From JAGPUQ01 sp963708735 (GTDB taxonomy: Bacteria > Pseudomonadota > Gammaproteobacteria > Pseudomonadales > Porticoccaceae), in NCBI GenBank assembly GCA_963708735.1, contig CAVPTW010000042.1:331937-395936 (forward strand): 64,000 nt of DNA, read 5' to 3'. Shown here in pieces: positions 17,322 to 26,304 of the stretch (positions are counted from its first letter, which is position 1; the number at the start of each line of letters is the position of its first letter). The notes beneath the pieces were generated by a model. The model was not told the DNA's origin. It made no database searches and worked only from the letters and a program-made list of their open reading frames with translations. Position numbers and translations under genes: made by a program.

Positions 17322-18995
17322 TCAATGCCGATCGCATTCCGCGAGAAAGCTGATCAGGCTTTCGCGGTAACGGTAATAATCGGGATGCTCCAGCAGCGCC
17401 TTGCGGCTACGCGGGCGCGGGATGTCGATGTCGATCACCTTGCCGACCCGGGCGTGGGGACCGTTGGTCATCATCACCACGCGATCCGCGAGCAGAATCG
17501 CCTCGTCCACATCGTGGGTGACCATGAGCGCGGTGAGCTTGGCGCGATCCCAGACTTCCATCAGCACCTCCTGCAATTCCCAGCGCGTCAGCGAATCCAG
17601 CATCCCGAAGGGCTCGTCGAGCAGCAACAGCTTGGGCGCAAGGGCAAAGGCGCGGGCGATACCCACCCGCTGCTTCATGCCGTTGGAAAGCTCGCTGGCT
17701 TTCCTGTGCATGGCATCGGCGAGCCCGACCCGGGTCAGGTAGTACTCGACGATATCGTCGCGCTCGCTCTGCTGGGCGTGGGGGTAGACGCTCTCCACCC
17801 CCAGATAGACGTTTTCGAACGCGGTCAGCCAGGGAAACAGACTGGGCGCCTGGAATACCACGGCGCGGTCCGGCCCGGCGCCGTCGATCTCCTTGCCGTC
17901 GAGAATGATGCCGCCGCTGCTGATGTCGTTGAGTCCCGCGCACATCGACAGCACCGTGGATTTACCGCAACCGGAATGCCCGATCAGCGACACGAATTCG
18001 CCCTGGCGCATCTTCAGATTGAAATCCTCGACCACTGCCAGCGGGCCTTTTGGCGTGGGATACACCTTGGTGAGCTGGGTGAACTCCAGATAACGCTCGC
18101 GGCTGCCCGGTTCGGGAGTGGGTTTCAGCGCCGTGGTGTCGAGCTTCCAGTCGATGCTGGTATTGGGCCGCACCGGTGGCAAGGCCACGGCGCTGCCGCC
18201 CGCTGCCGTGGCACCCGCAATACCCACATTCATGAGGTACTGGGTGATCTCGCCGCGCAACTGCTTGAAGCGCGGATCGTGGTTCATTGCGGCGCGCTGG
18301 CGTGGGCGCGGCAGGTCCACCACAAACTCCGGGCCGAAGGTTGCATCCGGCCCCGGCTTGAGCGGAATCACCCGATCCGCCATCAACAGGCTTTCATCGA
18401 CGTCATTGGTAATCAGGATGACGGTCTTGCGATCCTGCTCCCAGATGCGCAGGATTTCGTCCTGCAGATTCGCGCGCGTCAGCGCATCGAGCGCGCTCAA
18501 GGGTTCATCGAGCAGCAGGATATCCGGGCTCGCGGCGAGAGCACGCGCCACCGCGACCCGCTGACGCATGCCGCCGGACAGTTCCGCGGGACGCTTGTGG
18601 GCGGCGGGTGTAAGGCCCACCAGCTCAATGTATTTGCGGGTGTGCGCCTCGCGCTTTTCCCTGGGCCAGTCGCGGAACACCTGGTTGACAGCGAGCGCGA
18701 CATTGCCGTGCACCGTCAGCCAGGGCATCAGTGAATAACTTTGAAACACGATGCCGCGGTCCGGTCCGGGACCCTCGACGATCTTGCCGTTCAGGCGGAT
18801 GCTGCCGCTGTCCGGCTGGATCAGTCCCGCGATGGCGGAAATCAGCGTCGTCTTGCCGCTGCCGGAAAAGCCAACGATGGCAACGAATTCGCCTTCGCCA
18901 ATTTGCAGATTGATATCCTTGAGTACGGTGGTACGGTTTGGCTCCGCACCATAGGATTTGCTGACGGCGTCGAGCGATAGCAGGGTCATGACCAA
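17322..18995 (-). CDS. Nitrate ABC transporter, two fused ATPase domains (NrtC/NrtD type)
   Basis: 557 residues holding two complete NitT/TauT-class ATPases. First domain: VGFSGSGKTT, LSGGMRQRVAVARAL, ILLLDEPLSALD. Second domain from about residue 295: IGHSGCGKST, LSNGMKQRVGIARAF, LLLLDEPFGMLD. Unlike cyanobacterial NrtC there is no substrate-binding domain at the end; instead both ATPases are on one chain, so the protein may act as a pseudo-heterodimer. It powers nitrate/nitrite import through NrtB. ATG 18995 lies just after nrtB in the operon; nirB follows 13 bases later. Confidence 0.9.
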   Translation of the reverse strand: MVMTLLSLDAVSKSYGAEPNRTTVLKDINLQIGEGEFVAIVGFSGSGKTTLISAIAGLIQPDSGSIRLNGKIVEGPGPDRGIVFQSYSLMPWLTVHGNVALAVNQVFRDWPREKREAHTRKYIELVGLTPAAHKRPAELSGGMRQRVAVARALAASPDILLLDEPLSALDALTRANLQDEILRIWEQDRKTVILITNDVDESLLMADRVIPLKPGPDATFGPEFVVDLPRPRQRAAMNHDPRFKQLRGEITQYLMNVGIAGATAAGGSAVALPPVRPNTSIDWKLDTTALKPTPEPGSRERYLEFTQLTKVYPTPKGPLAVVEDFNLKMRQGEFVSLIGHSGCGKSTVLSMCAGLNDISSGGIILDGKEIDGAGPDRAVVFQAPSLFPWLTAFENVYLGVESVYPHAQQSERDDIVEYYLTRVGLADAMHRKASELSNGMKQRVGIARAFALAPKLLLLDEPFGMLDSLTRWELQEVLMEVWDRAKLTALMVTHDVDEAILLADRVVMMTNGPHARVGKVIDIDIPRPRSRKALLEHPDYYRYRESLISFLAECDRH

Positions 18996-19013
18996 TGTCC
19001 TTGGGATGCGCGG

Positions 19014-20219
19014 CTAGATTTTGTTTTCGCCGAAGGTAAACAGTTGTTGCAGCGTCGCCATCACGCGGTCGAGCAGGAAGCCGATCACGCCGATGGTGAA
19101 CACCGCGACCATGATTCGCCCCAGCGAATGGGAGCTGCCGTTCTGAAACTCGTCCCACACGAATTTTCCGAGCCCGGGATTCTGCGCCAGCATTTCGGCG
19201 GCGATCAGCACCATCCAGCCGACACCGAGCGACAGACGCATGCCGGTGAAGATCAGCGGCAGCGACGACGGAATGATGATCTTGCTGACCTGTGTGCGTT
19301 TGCTGAGCCGCAATACCTTGCCGACATTGATCAGATCCTTGTCGACGGATGACACGCCCACGGCGGTATTGATCAGCGTCGGCCACAGCGAGCACAGCAT
19401 CACCGTGATCGCCGAGGTAATGAAGGATTTCTGGAACCAGGCGCCTTCGGTGGTGACGTAGACGGCGCTCACCACCATGGTCACGATGGGCAGCCAGGCC
19501 AGGGGCGACACGGGCTTGAAGATCTGGATCAGCGGATTGATCGCGGTATTGATGACCGGACTCATGCCACAGAGGATACCGAGCGGCACCGCGATCAGCG
19601 TGGCAAGAACAAAACCGGTGAACACCGTGTACAGACTGGTGCGGATCTGATCGAGATAGCTGGGCTTGCCGGTATAGCGCCGCAAACTCACGTCCGCATT
19701 GGTGTCAGCCGCGAGTTTTTCGGCGTTGCGCTGCTGCTGACGCGCCATGAACGCGCTTTCCTTGGCGCGCTCGGCGCGGTGTTCATCGAGCAGAATGCCT
19801 GCCTCCACCGCGACCTGAGCCGGCCCCGGTATGGTGCCCAGGCTGGTGTGGATCTGGCTGGCCGACCAACCCCACAGCGCCAGAAAGATTGCAAAGAAAA
19901 CCGCCGGAACGCCGATCATCAACCACATCGCACGCAACTGCGCCCGCGGATTTTGGCCGGCAAACAGATTCACAAAGGGCACGAACCAGGTCAGGCCCAG
20001 CAGTGTGAGCGCGCGGTTGATTTGCACATACAGCGGCGCGCCGGTGCCCCTTACCGCCGCCTTTGGCTTGCTGGGCTCGGGCGTCCGCGCGGCGGTGGCA
20101 TCCGCCGCTCTGGTGGACGCCACATCGATTTTCGGCTCCGTTACATGGGCCAGCGGTTCGTTGGCGTCGCCTGCGCTGTGGCCGGCGCTCGCTCTGGAAA
20201 TGACTTTCAGATTCGTCAC
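19014..20219 (-). CDS. nrtB: Nitrate ABC transporter permease
   Basis: 401 residues, longer than usual: a Pro/Ala-rich N-terminal extension (about 1-60) and an early hydrophobic segment (about 95-115) precede the BPD_transp_1 domain (about 205-395). The cytoplasmic EAA-type loop is visible as AAEMLAQNPGLGKFVWDEF. It forms the inner-membrane channel for nitrate/nitrite with NrtA and the fused ATPase. Minus-strand operon position between nrtA and nrtCD supports the assignment. Confidence 0.9.
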   Translation of the reverse strand: MTNLKVISRASAGHSAGDANEPLAHVTEPKIDVASTRAADATAARTPEPSKPKAAVRGTGAPLYVQINRALTLLGLTWFVPFVNLFAGQNPRAQLRAMWLMIGVPAVFFAIFLALWGWSASQIHTSLGTIPGPAQVAVEAGILLDEHRAERAKESAFMARQQQRNAEKLAADTNADVSLRRYTGKPSYLDQIRTSLYTVFTGFVLATLIAVPLGILCGMSPVINTAINPLIQIFKPVSPLAWLPIVTMVVSAVYVTTEGAWFQKSFITSAITVMLCSLWPTLINTAVGVSSVDKDLINVGKVLRLSKRTQVSKIIIPSSLPLIFTGMRLSLGVGWMVLIAAEMLAQNPGLGKFVWDEFQNGSSHSLGRIMVAVFTIGVIGFLLDRVMATLQQLFTFGENKI

Positions 20220-20299
20220 GACAGGTTTCCCTCGTTGCGGGTCGCCGCGCCCGGAGGCGCGGCGACGGGCTGCTTTATCCGACCATTCATGAAGCGCGC

Positions 20300-21703
20300 T
20301 TACTGGACCCTGTCCGCGCCCTTGAGGCCGATGGCAAACTGATCGAGATAGGCGTTGGGTTTGCGGCCGTCGAACTCGATGCCATCAAGCGGACTCTTGC
20401 GCGGCGGCTTGAAACTGATGTCCTGGGAAAAATCCGGAAAATCCGTCGCCTTCATCTTGCCCTCGGTCACCAGTTCCTTCGCGGCAGCCATGTAGATATC
20501 GCCCCGGTACGCCTTTTTGGCGGTGTCCATGTACCAGCTGTCGGGCTGCTGCGTGGGGATGTGGCCCCAGCGACGCATCTGCGTCAACCACCAGACTGCA
20601 TCCGATGCGTAGGGATAGCCGTAATAGCCGCGGAAGAATTTGTTGAAGTCAGGGATCGGGCGCTTGTCGCCTTTTTCAAATTCAAAGGTGCCGGTCATGC
20701 TGTTGGCCATGACTTTTTCGTCGGCGCCCACGTAGGTGGATTGAGCGATGATGCGCACTGCCTCGGGGCGGTTGGCGTTGTTGTCGGCGTCAAGCCAGGC
20801 CGACGCGCGGATCAATGCCTTGACGATATGGATCGTGGTGTTGGGATACTTGTCGGCAAAGGCCTTGGTGACCCCGAACACCTTGTCGGCACCATCCGGC
20901 CAGATGTCTTCACTGGTTATCACCGGTACGCCCAGACCGGTGGATACGGCCTGCTGATTCCAGGGTTCACCGACGCAATAGCCCACGGTGGTGCCGGAAT
21001 TCATGGTGGGCACCATCTGCGGCGGCGGCACTACCGACAACATGGCTTCCGCCTTGACGCTGCCGCTGTTGTCGCCCTTGAGCGGCGCGTAGAAACCGGG
21101 ATGGACACCGCCCGCCGCGAGCCAGTAGCGCAGCATGTAGTTGTGGGTGCCGATCGGAAATGTCATACCCAGGTTGAATGATTTTCCCGCCGCCTTGTAC
21201 TGCTCCAGCACCGGCTTCAGTGCCGCCGCACTGATGGGATGAACCGGCTTGCCGTCTGCCGTGGGAACGGTCTTTTTCATTTCCGACCACACGGAATTCG
21301 CGACCGTAATGCCGGCGCCGTTATAGGACAACGTCAAGGGCGTGATGACCTCGGTCTTGGTGGTGACACCGCTTGCGGAGGCCAGCGGCATGGCCGCCAG
21401 CATGTGGGCGCCGTCGAGTTCGCCGGTGATAACGCGATCGAACAACACCTTCCAGTTGGCCTGGGCTTCGAGGGTGACGTACAACCCTTCGTCTTCGAAA
21501 AAGCCCTTTTCGTAGGCAATGGCGAGCGGGGCCATATCGGTGAGCTTGATAAAGCCGAATTTCAAGCCTTCCTTTTCCGGCGGTCCGATCGCAGCGCTGG
21601 CAACCAGCGGCAGAAGACATAGCACTGCGGCAAGTACGCGCCGGCGGTCAGCGCAATTCGCAGAGAACCTCGCAGAGAAGAAGGACAATCGGGTCTTGAG
21701 CAT
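20300..21703 (-). CDS. nrtA: Nitrate ABC transporter substrate-binding protein
   Basis: 467 residues. An N-terminal hydrophobic signal (about residues 22-38, VLAAVLCLLPLVASA) exports it to the periplasm. CmpA/NrtA-family text includes FGFIKLTDMAPLAIAYEKGFF, WLAAGGVHPGFY and GYCVGEPWNQQAV. AGGAG precedes ATG 21703. It is the first gene after a leader with a sigma-54-like promoter and an intrinsic terminator (21736-21850), so transcription into the whole nrt-nir-nas operon is probably gated by the NasT antiterminator. Confidence 0.92.
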   Translation of the reverse strand: MLKTRLSFFSARFSANCADRRRVLAAVLCLLPLVASAAIGPPEKEGLKFGFIKLTDMAPLAIAYEKGFFEDEGLYVTLEAQANWKVLFDRVITGELDGAHMLAAMPLASASGVTTKTEVITPLTLSYNGAGITVANSVWSEMKKTVPTADGKPVHPISAAALKPVLEQYKAAGKSFNLGMTFPIGTHNYMLRYWLAAGGVHPGFYAPLKGDNSGSVKAEAMLSVVPPPQMVPTMNSGTTVGYCVGEPWNQQAVSTGLGVPVITSEDIWPDGADKVFGVTKAFADKYPNTTIHIVKALIRASAWLDADNNANRPEAVRIIAQSTYVGADEKVMANSMTGTFEFEKGDKRPIPDFNKFFRGYYGYPYASDAVWWLTQMRRWGHIPTQQPDSWYMDTAKKAYRGDIYMAAAKELVTEGKMKATDFPDFSQDISFKPPRKSPLDGIEFDGRKPNAYLDQFAIGLKGADRVQ

Positions 21704-21735
21704 GAATTCGACTCCTGAGTGACGTGCGCCAGGCC

Positions 21736-21773
21736 AAAAAAAAAGCCCACCCCGGCGCTGACCGGAGTGGGCT
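21736..21773 (-). terminator. Leader terminator upstream of nrtA (NasT antitermination target)
   Basis: On the minus strand a stem AGCCCAC...GTGGGCT (21744-21750 with 21767-21773), extended by CCGG/CCGG with one mismatch, ends in an uninterrupted run of nine U. It lies in the 5' leader, 33 bases before the nrtA start, so it must be bypassed for expression. Leader attenuation of nitrate operons relieved by an ANTAR protein (NasT or NasR) is established in other proteobacteria; its use here is inferred. Confidence 0.82.
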
Positions 21774-21835
21774 GCACTGCCCTGGCTTACCTAAACGACT
21801 GACGGCTACATCTTTGCACTTACACTTCGGTTAAG

Positions 21836-21850
21836 GCAGATGTCGTGCCA
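21836..21850 (-). promoter_or_regulatory. Sigma-54-type promoter upstream of the nrtA leader
   Basis: Minus-strand TGGCACGACATCTGC matches the -24/-12 consensus TGGCACG-N4-TTGC, with GG and GC separated by 10 bases. It lies about 60 bases before the leader terminator. It implies NtrC-dependent activation under nitrogen limitation. Confidence 0.72.
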
Positions 21851-21996
21851 CTCCTTTCGATACCTGCCGAAATTCGGTCTGCACAAGGTTTTTCAAGGCG
21901 TTATGCTCCCGGCTGGCCGCATCGCCCCGCGCCGGACCTGAGTGCATACGCGCTCCGGCGCACCGGGATATGACCTTGCGAGAGCCAAGTGCCCTA

Positions 21997-23238
21997 TCAC
22001 TGCGCACAGTGCGGACCGCTCGCGCGCACACTTGCCGAGGGTTCGAAGGTGCGGCCATCGAGCATCAGGTCAGGGCCCAGCCGGACACCGGGCGCGATCT
22101 CGTGCGCGTCTGCGTGCTGTCCTTCGGCCTTATAGTCCATCGTCGGACAATTCCAGCCGAGACGTTCGGCGCACTCGCGATACAGATCGGTGCGATAGCT
22201 CGCGACTATCAGAGCGGCGATTTCACTGTCGGGGAGCGACTTTCCCAGCAGACTCAGACTCTCTCGCAACAACCACTCGGCACGGGAGCGCCAGGGAAAC
22301 CCTGCCTGGTAGCGATGGAAGACCAGAAAATCGGGATTCCCCACCACCGGACCATTGCGCCGGTACTGGAAATTCCCGAGCAGCGCCGGCAGCAGCAGGG
22401 CTTCCGGTACATCCAGATAGTGCGGGGCAGACAGCAATTTCGCGGCCTGGCGACGATGCTCCGGCTCGACCAGCCACTGTGCCGCGCGCATCAGTGCCAG
22501 TCGCAGCCGTAAATGGGTGCCGGGATGTTTCTCGTGCCAATGCCCGGTGACGCCCAGTACCTTTTCCGGCGCGTTGTTCCAGATCTCGTGACCGGATGCC
22601 GCCACCACGCCCACGCCCGCCTGTACCGCCGCCGAGTTCCAGGGCTCGCCGACGCAAAAGCCGTCGATGATGCCGCGCGCCAGGCTGTCGACCATCTGCT
22701 CGGGCGGCAGCACGATCAACCGCACCTGGGTATCGGGATCGATGCCGCCCGCGGCCAGCCACAGCCGCAATTGCAGGGTGTGGGTGGAAAACGAATATAC
22801 CGTGGCGAAGGTCGGTCGCCGGCCGCCGGCGATCCAGCGCGCCAGCCCGCGTGCCGCCGCTACCGGATCCGCGGGCGGAACTGCGCCCTCGCCCAGTTCC
22901 TCGTACAGGCCCGCCGCCAGGGTAATCGCGTTGCCGTTCAGATTCAGCATCAGCCCCGTCAGCAGCTGGCAGCGCTGGCCCGCCAGACCCAGCGAAGTGA
23001 CCAGCGGCATGGGTGCCAGCATCTGCGCAGCGTCCAGTGCGCCGACGGTCACCTTGTCGCGGATGTTGGCCCAGGACACTTCGCGGATCAGTTCAACGTC
23101 GAGTCCGAATTCCTCGAAAAAACCCCGTTCCCGTGCAATCACCAGAGGTGCTGCATCGGTAAGACGCATAAACCCGACGTGCAGCCGGATCTTCTCGGCG
23201 AGCGGCAAGCCGGCCAACGGCGCTTCAGAAGGATTCAT
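21997..23238 (-). CDS. nasS: Cytosolic nitrate sensor, NrtA-like
   Basis: 413 residues of the NrtA/CmpA family (VGFMRLTDAAPLVIARERGFF, FCVGEPWNSAAV) but without a signal peptide, so it should stay in the cytoplasm. Coupled to nasT by a 14-base overlap, it fits NasS, which binds nitrate/nitrite and sequesters the antiterminator NasT when ligand is absent. The distinction from a transporter subunit rests on the missing signal and the nasT neighbour. The next gene downstream is nrtA, after the leader. Confidence 0.88.
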   Translation of the reverse strand: MNPSEAPLAGLPLAEKIRLHVGFMRLTDAAPLVIARERGFFEEFGLDVELIREVSWANIRDKVTVGALDAAQMLAPMPLVTSLGLAGQRCQLLTGLMLNLNGNAITLAAGLYEELGEGAVPPADPVAAARGLARWIAGGRRPTFATVYSFSTHTLQLRLWLAAGGIDPDTQVRLIVLPPEQMVDSLARGIIDGFCVGEPWNSAAVQAGVGVVAASGHEIWNNAPEKVLGVTGHWHEKHPGTHLRLRLALMRAAQWLVEPEHRRQAAKLLSAPHYLDVPEALLLPALLGNFQYRRNGPVVGNPDFLVFHRYQAGFPWRSRAEWLLRESLSLLGKSLPDSEIAALIVASYRTDLYRECAERLGWNCPTMDYKAEGQHADAHEIAPGVRLGPDLMLDGRTFEPSASVRASGPHCAQ

Positions 23239-23845
23239 GCGCGGACTCCGAGGAATTCTTGTCGAGGATGGCGATCACACCGGTCGCCACCGCGGTGATT
23301 TTTTGATTGCTGTTCATGGCCAGCTTGCGCATCTGCGCGTAAGCCTGGTCTTCGTCGATCTTCTGGTGTGCCATCAACAGCCGTTTGGCGCGATCCACCA
23401 GCTTGCGGCTTTCCAGTTCGCGCAGCGTTTCTTCAAAGTTGCGGCGCAGCGCCTGAAAATGTTCGAACTGCGCAATCGCAATATCAATCACGGTTTTTAC
23501 CTTGTCCGGATCGACACCTTCGGCAAGATAGGCGCTGACTCCAGCGGCGATGGCCTGCTGGATGAAGGCCGGATCCTGTTCACGCGCAAACAGCACCACC
23601 GGCGTGGGCTGGTGCTGGTTCAGCACTGCAAGACTTTCGAGAATGTCCCGATCCGGCGATTCCAGATCAATCATCACCACCTGCGGCTGGTGTTGCTCCA
23701 TCTGAAACAACAACCCCGACGCGGTGGGCAATACGGCTACCACGTTGAAGCCCCGGCTGCGCAGCGCCGCCTCGACCATGGCGGCACGCTCGGGATGGTC
23801 GTCCACCAGCATGATGCTGATCTCCGCACTCGGGCATTCAGACAT
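23225..23845 (-). CDS. nasT: ANTAR-domain response regulator antiterminator
   Basis: 206 residues from ATG 23845 (MSECPSAE); an upstream extension to 23902 runs into the porin terminator and is unlikely. A receiver-like domain (IMLVDDHPERAAMVEAAL, VVMIDLESPDRD) is followed by a helical linker and a C-terminal ANTAR domain (LVDRAKRLLMAHQKIDEDQAYAQMRKLAM). ANTAR proteins bind paired hairpins in leader RNAs and prevent terminator formation. The nrtA and porin leaders described here are the evident targets. Confidence 0.9.
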   Translation of the reverse strand: MSECPSAEISIMLVDDHPERAAMVEAALRSRGFNVVAVLPTASGLLFQMEQHQPQVVMIDLESPDRDILESLAVLNQHQPTPVVLFAREQDPAFIQQAIAAGVSAYLAEGVDPDKVKTVIDIAIAQFEHFQALRRNFEETLRELESRKLVDRAKRLLMAHQKIDEDQAYAQMRKLAMNSNQKITAVATGVIAILDKNSSESAHESF

Positions 23846-23868
23846 GACGACAGCGCACGGCGGGCCCG

Positions 23869-23896
23869 AAAAAAGGGGAGCACGCAAGGTGCTCCC
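23869..23896 (-). terminator. Rho-independent terminator after the porin gene
   Basis: Minus-strand GGGAGCAC, 5-base loop, GTGCTCCC (plus coordinates 23876-23896), then C and six U. It ends porin transcription before nasT, implying separate expression of nasT-nasS. Confidence 0.88.
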
Positions 23897-23920
23897 AAGC
23901 ACAACGAGTGGAGCGGAAAA

Positions 23921-25201
23921 TCAGAATGTTGCGGTCACCGTGAGCCATAGCTTCTCGGTATCGGTAGCGAACTCGTCGGCGTCGTAGGACGCATATTTCA
24001 GCTGCGCACCGTATTGCGGGCTGAAGGTGTAACCGGCCACCAGGTCGATCTCGTCGCCGTAGTGCATACCGCCGTCTTCCGCGTCAAAGTCATGGTAAAA
24101 GGCCGTCAGTGCGACGCTCGCTATCGTGATGCCTGCTTTCAGATAGGCATCTTCTATGCCCTTCGGTGGCGTGGTCAGGAATTTGTCGGCGAAACCATCG
24201 AATTTGTGCAGCGTGGCGAGCGGCGTCTGGAAGCTGGCAACGCCGTGGTCGCTGCCCATCACCTCGTAGCCGGCCCCGAAACTGACCGGCATGGGTTTGG
24301 CGGCACCTCCGGCCAGGCTCACCGGAACCATGAGCCCCATCACCTCGCCGAAGTAATAGGGCACGCTGTAGTTGAGCTGGCTGTCGCGATAGTCCTCCTG
24401 CTGGGCATAGGCAAGATTCACCGCCAGCGTCAGCGCTTCGGACACCTTGGTGTTGCCCTTGTACTCAAGGCCGAAAGTGCTGCTCGACAGATTCGGCAAT
24501 TCATGAATCCCCAGCAAGTAACTGTAGCCGGCGAGGGTGCGACCGCTGCCGAGATCGTAGGTGGCAATGGCGGCGTGGATGTCGCCATTGAAATCGCCGA
24601 GCGCCGTATCGCCGGGAAAATCCCCGACGTTGGTGTGGGGATCGAAAACCCGATTCACGTCCCAGATGTAGGCATAGTCGACCGCGAGACGCGACACCGG
24701 CTTGAACTCGATGCGCGCGGAATCGAACGTCTGTTCGTTTTGGCGCCAGGCCACGCCGCCCAGGAAGCGTTCGCCGGCATGGTTGATGCGCTGGCGCCCC
24801 ACCGTGATCCTGGCGCTGCGATTGACGACATAGCTCAGGTAGGCCTGGTTGATTTCGGTGTAATCCGGGTCGGCGACGACTGGGTAGGTGGCCTTGCGGT
24901 TGGTGGTGTTGTTGAAGTCGTCAGCGCCGAGGTAGGCGACGTTGTCCGCCTCAAACAACCCGGTGACGCCATGCACCGTGCCGGATTTCCACGTGAGTCT
25001 CGACAGCAAGGTCGAGGCGTTGGCATCGTGGGGCAGCCCATCCTGATCCACGGATTCGTAGCGATAGCGAAAGCTCAGCGTGGTATCGCTCTGCTTGATG
25101 GCCCTGGAGAAGCCATCGGCAATGCCGTCCGCCAGCGCCGGCGCGATGCCCAGCGCGAGCAGGGATGCCAGCGCCAACCCGGACTTGGTGTACTTGAGCA
25201 T
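23921..25201 (-). CDS. Outer-membrane porin (alginate_exp-like beta-barrel)
   Basis: 426 residues from ATG 25201, preceded by AGGAG and starting with a clear signal peptide (LALASLLALGIAPALA). The rest is alternating beta-strand sequence with many aromatic residues, ending in Phe (LWLTVTATF) as outer-membrane barrels do. VGRQRINHAGERFLGGVAWRQ resembles the alginate export porin family. Its leader carries a sigma-54-like element and a terminator nearly identical at the 3' end to that of nrtA, and it sits just upstream of nasTS, so it probably admits nitrate through the outer membrane. The substrate is inferred from regulation and context only. Confidence 0.82.
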   Translation of the reverse strand: MLKYTKSGLALASLLALGIAPALADGIADGFSRAIKQSDTTLSFRYRYESVDQDGLPHDANASTLLSRLTWKSGTVHGVTGLFEADNVAYLGADDFNNTTNRKATYPVVADPDYTEINQAYLSYVVNRSARITVGRQRINHAGERFLGGVAWRQNEQTFDSARIEFKPVSRLAVDYAYIWDVNRVFDPHTNVGDFPGDTALGDFNGDIHAAIATYDLGSGRTLAGYSYLLGIHELPNLSSSTFGLEYKGNTKVSEALTLAVNLAYAQQEDYRDSQLNYSVPYYFGEVMGLMVPVSLAGGAAKPMPVSFGAGYEVMGSDHGVASFQTPLATLHKFDGFADKFLTTPPKGIEDAYLKAGITIASVALTAFYHDFDAEDGGMHYGDEIDLVAGYTFSPQYGAQLKYASYDADEFATDTEKLWLTVTATF

Positions 25202-25249
25202 GGGGAACTCTCCTGTATCGACAACCGCTGGTGTCGCGGCCGCAACCGC

Positions 25250-25299
25250 AAAAAAAAAGCCCACGGACATTCCCCGGGGCTTGAGGGAGGTCCGTGGGC
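25250..25299 (-). terminator. Leader terminator upstream of the porin gene
   Basis: Minus strand: a perfect 10-bp stem GCCCACGGAC/GTCCGTGGGC (25259-25268 with 25290-25299) followed by nine U (plus A-run 25250-25258). It precedes the porin start by about 50 bases, so it acts as an attenuator. The last part, GTGGGC plus U9, is the same as in the nrtA leader. Confidence 0.8.
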
Positions 25300-25353
25300 G
25301 GCATTGCCCGCTATGGAGTGGAGCTCAATTCACTACTTGCGATGTACAGAAAT

Positions 25354-25368
25354 ACAAGTTCCGTGCCA
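25354..25368 (-). promoter_or_regulatory. Probable sigma-54 promoter for the porin gene
   Basis: Minus-strand TGGCACGGAACTTGT: a full -24 TGGCACG half identical to that of nrtA, with a -12 half TTGT instead of TTGC at the right spacing. The gap 25202-25638 otherwise holds only the porin leader and the upstream region of slyD. Confidence 0.58.
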
Positions 25369-25638
25369 TTCGTCTTCGAGCGTATTTCTCAGCGATTTTT
25401 CCCCCTGGGACGTACAACACCCCTCCCGGGCGCCTCGAAAAGCGGCAGCGGATTACTTGTCCGCACCGAGAGAGTGCCCGTGCGTTTCGCAATCGCCCCG
25501 TCCGGTAAGTGCGCATCCGTGCGTCCCACATGGCAATCGACCCTGGTGAAAAGCGAAACGCCCGGCGAGCATCGGGTTTTGAGCCTGAACCGACAATCGC
25601 CCATAATGGCGCGCCCCCAAATGCGTGAGGTACACAAC

Positions 25639-26121
25639 GTGACCATCGCCCCGCAATCCGTCGTCGCCATTCATTACACCCTCACCGATGACGGTGGCGT
25701 GATTCTCGATGCCAGCCAGCCCGACCGACCGCTGGTGTATCTCCATGGCGCCGGTAACATCATTCCCGGCCTTGAGCAGCAACTGCTCGGCCGCGCCCCT
25801 GGCGAGCAGTTCACCGCCGTTATTCCGGCCGCCGCCGCCTATGGCGAGCGCGACCCCGACATGGTTCAGCATGTGCCCCGCGACATGTTTCGGGAGGATC
25901 AGGAAATCGAGATCGGCATGCGCTTCTCGGGCAACACCCCCCAGGGGCAGATCACCGTGGTGGTCACCGAGATCGAAGGCGATACCGTGACTCTCGACGG
26001 CAATCACCCGCTGGCCGGCATGACCCTGCATTTCAACGTCACCGTGGACTCGGTGCGCCCGGCTACCGAACAGGAGTTGCTCCACGGTCATGTCCATGGC
26101 GCCGGCGGCCACCACCACTGA
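25639..26121 (+). CDS. slyD: FKBP-type peptidyl-prolyl isomerase, SlyD family
   Basis: 160 residues. I choose GTG 25639 because it gives the family N terminus (VTIAPQSVVAIHYTL) and a GAGG lies eight bases upstream; ATG 25606 and 25621 are alternatives. The FKBP part is split by the insert-in-flap chaperone domain (AYGERDPDMVQHVPRDMF to GDTVTLDGNHPLAGM). The His-rich tail HGHVHGAGGHHH is the nickel-binding hallmark of SlyD, which aids folding and metal delivery to nickel enzymes. It stands alone on the plus strand, divergent from the porin. Confidence 0.9.
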   Translation: MTIAPQSVVAIHYTLTDDGGVILDASQPDRPLVYLHGAGNIIPGLEQQLLGRAPGEQFTAVIPAAAAYGERDPDMVQHVPRDMFREDQEIEIGMRFSGNTPQGQITVVVTEIEGDTVTLDGNHPLAGMTLHFNVTVDSVRPATEQELLHGHVHGAGGHHH

Positions 26122-26304
26122 CCCGCGCCCGACCACGGGCCAAGGTCACCACTAGGTTGATGAGGCCATTCCGGGGCCGCGAATAGCGGACCGGTAGGGC
26201 CGAAGGCGCTAAATTTGGCCGCGCGGGGGAAACGGCTCCGTGTGCGCTTCCGCCTGCGCGAGTAACGACAACAAGCACCGGTAACGGGGACTGAAGGGGG
26301 CAAA

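Noticed and set aside
21774..21835. Explicit ANTAR hexaloop hairpins in the nrtA leader
   Set aside because: AAAGAT and AGGGCA could serve as loops with A at position 1 and G at position 4, but the flanking stems are too weak by eye to claim; a motif search is needed.
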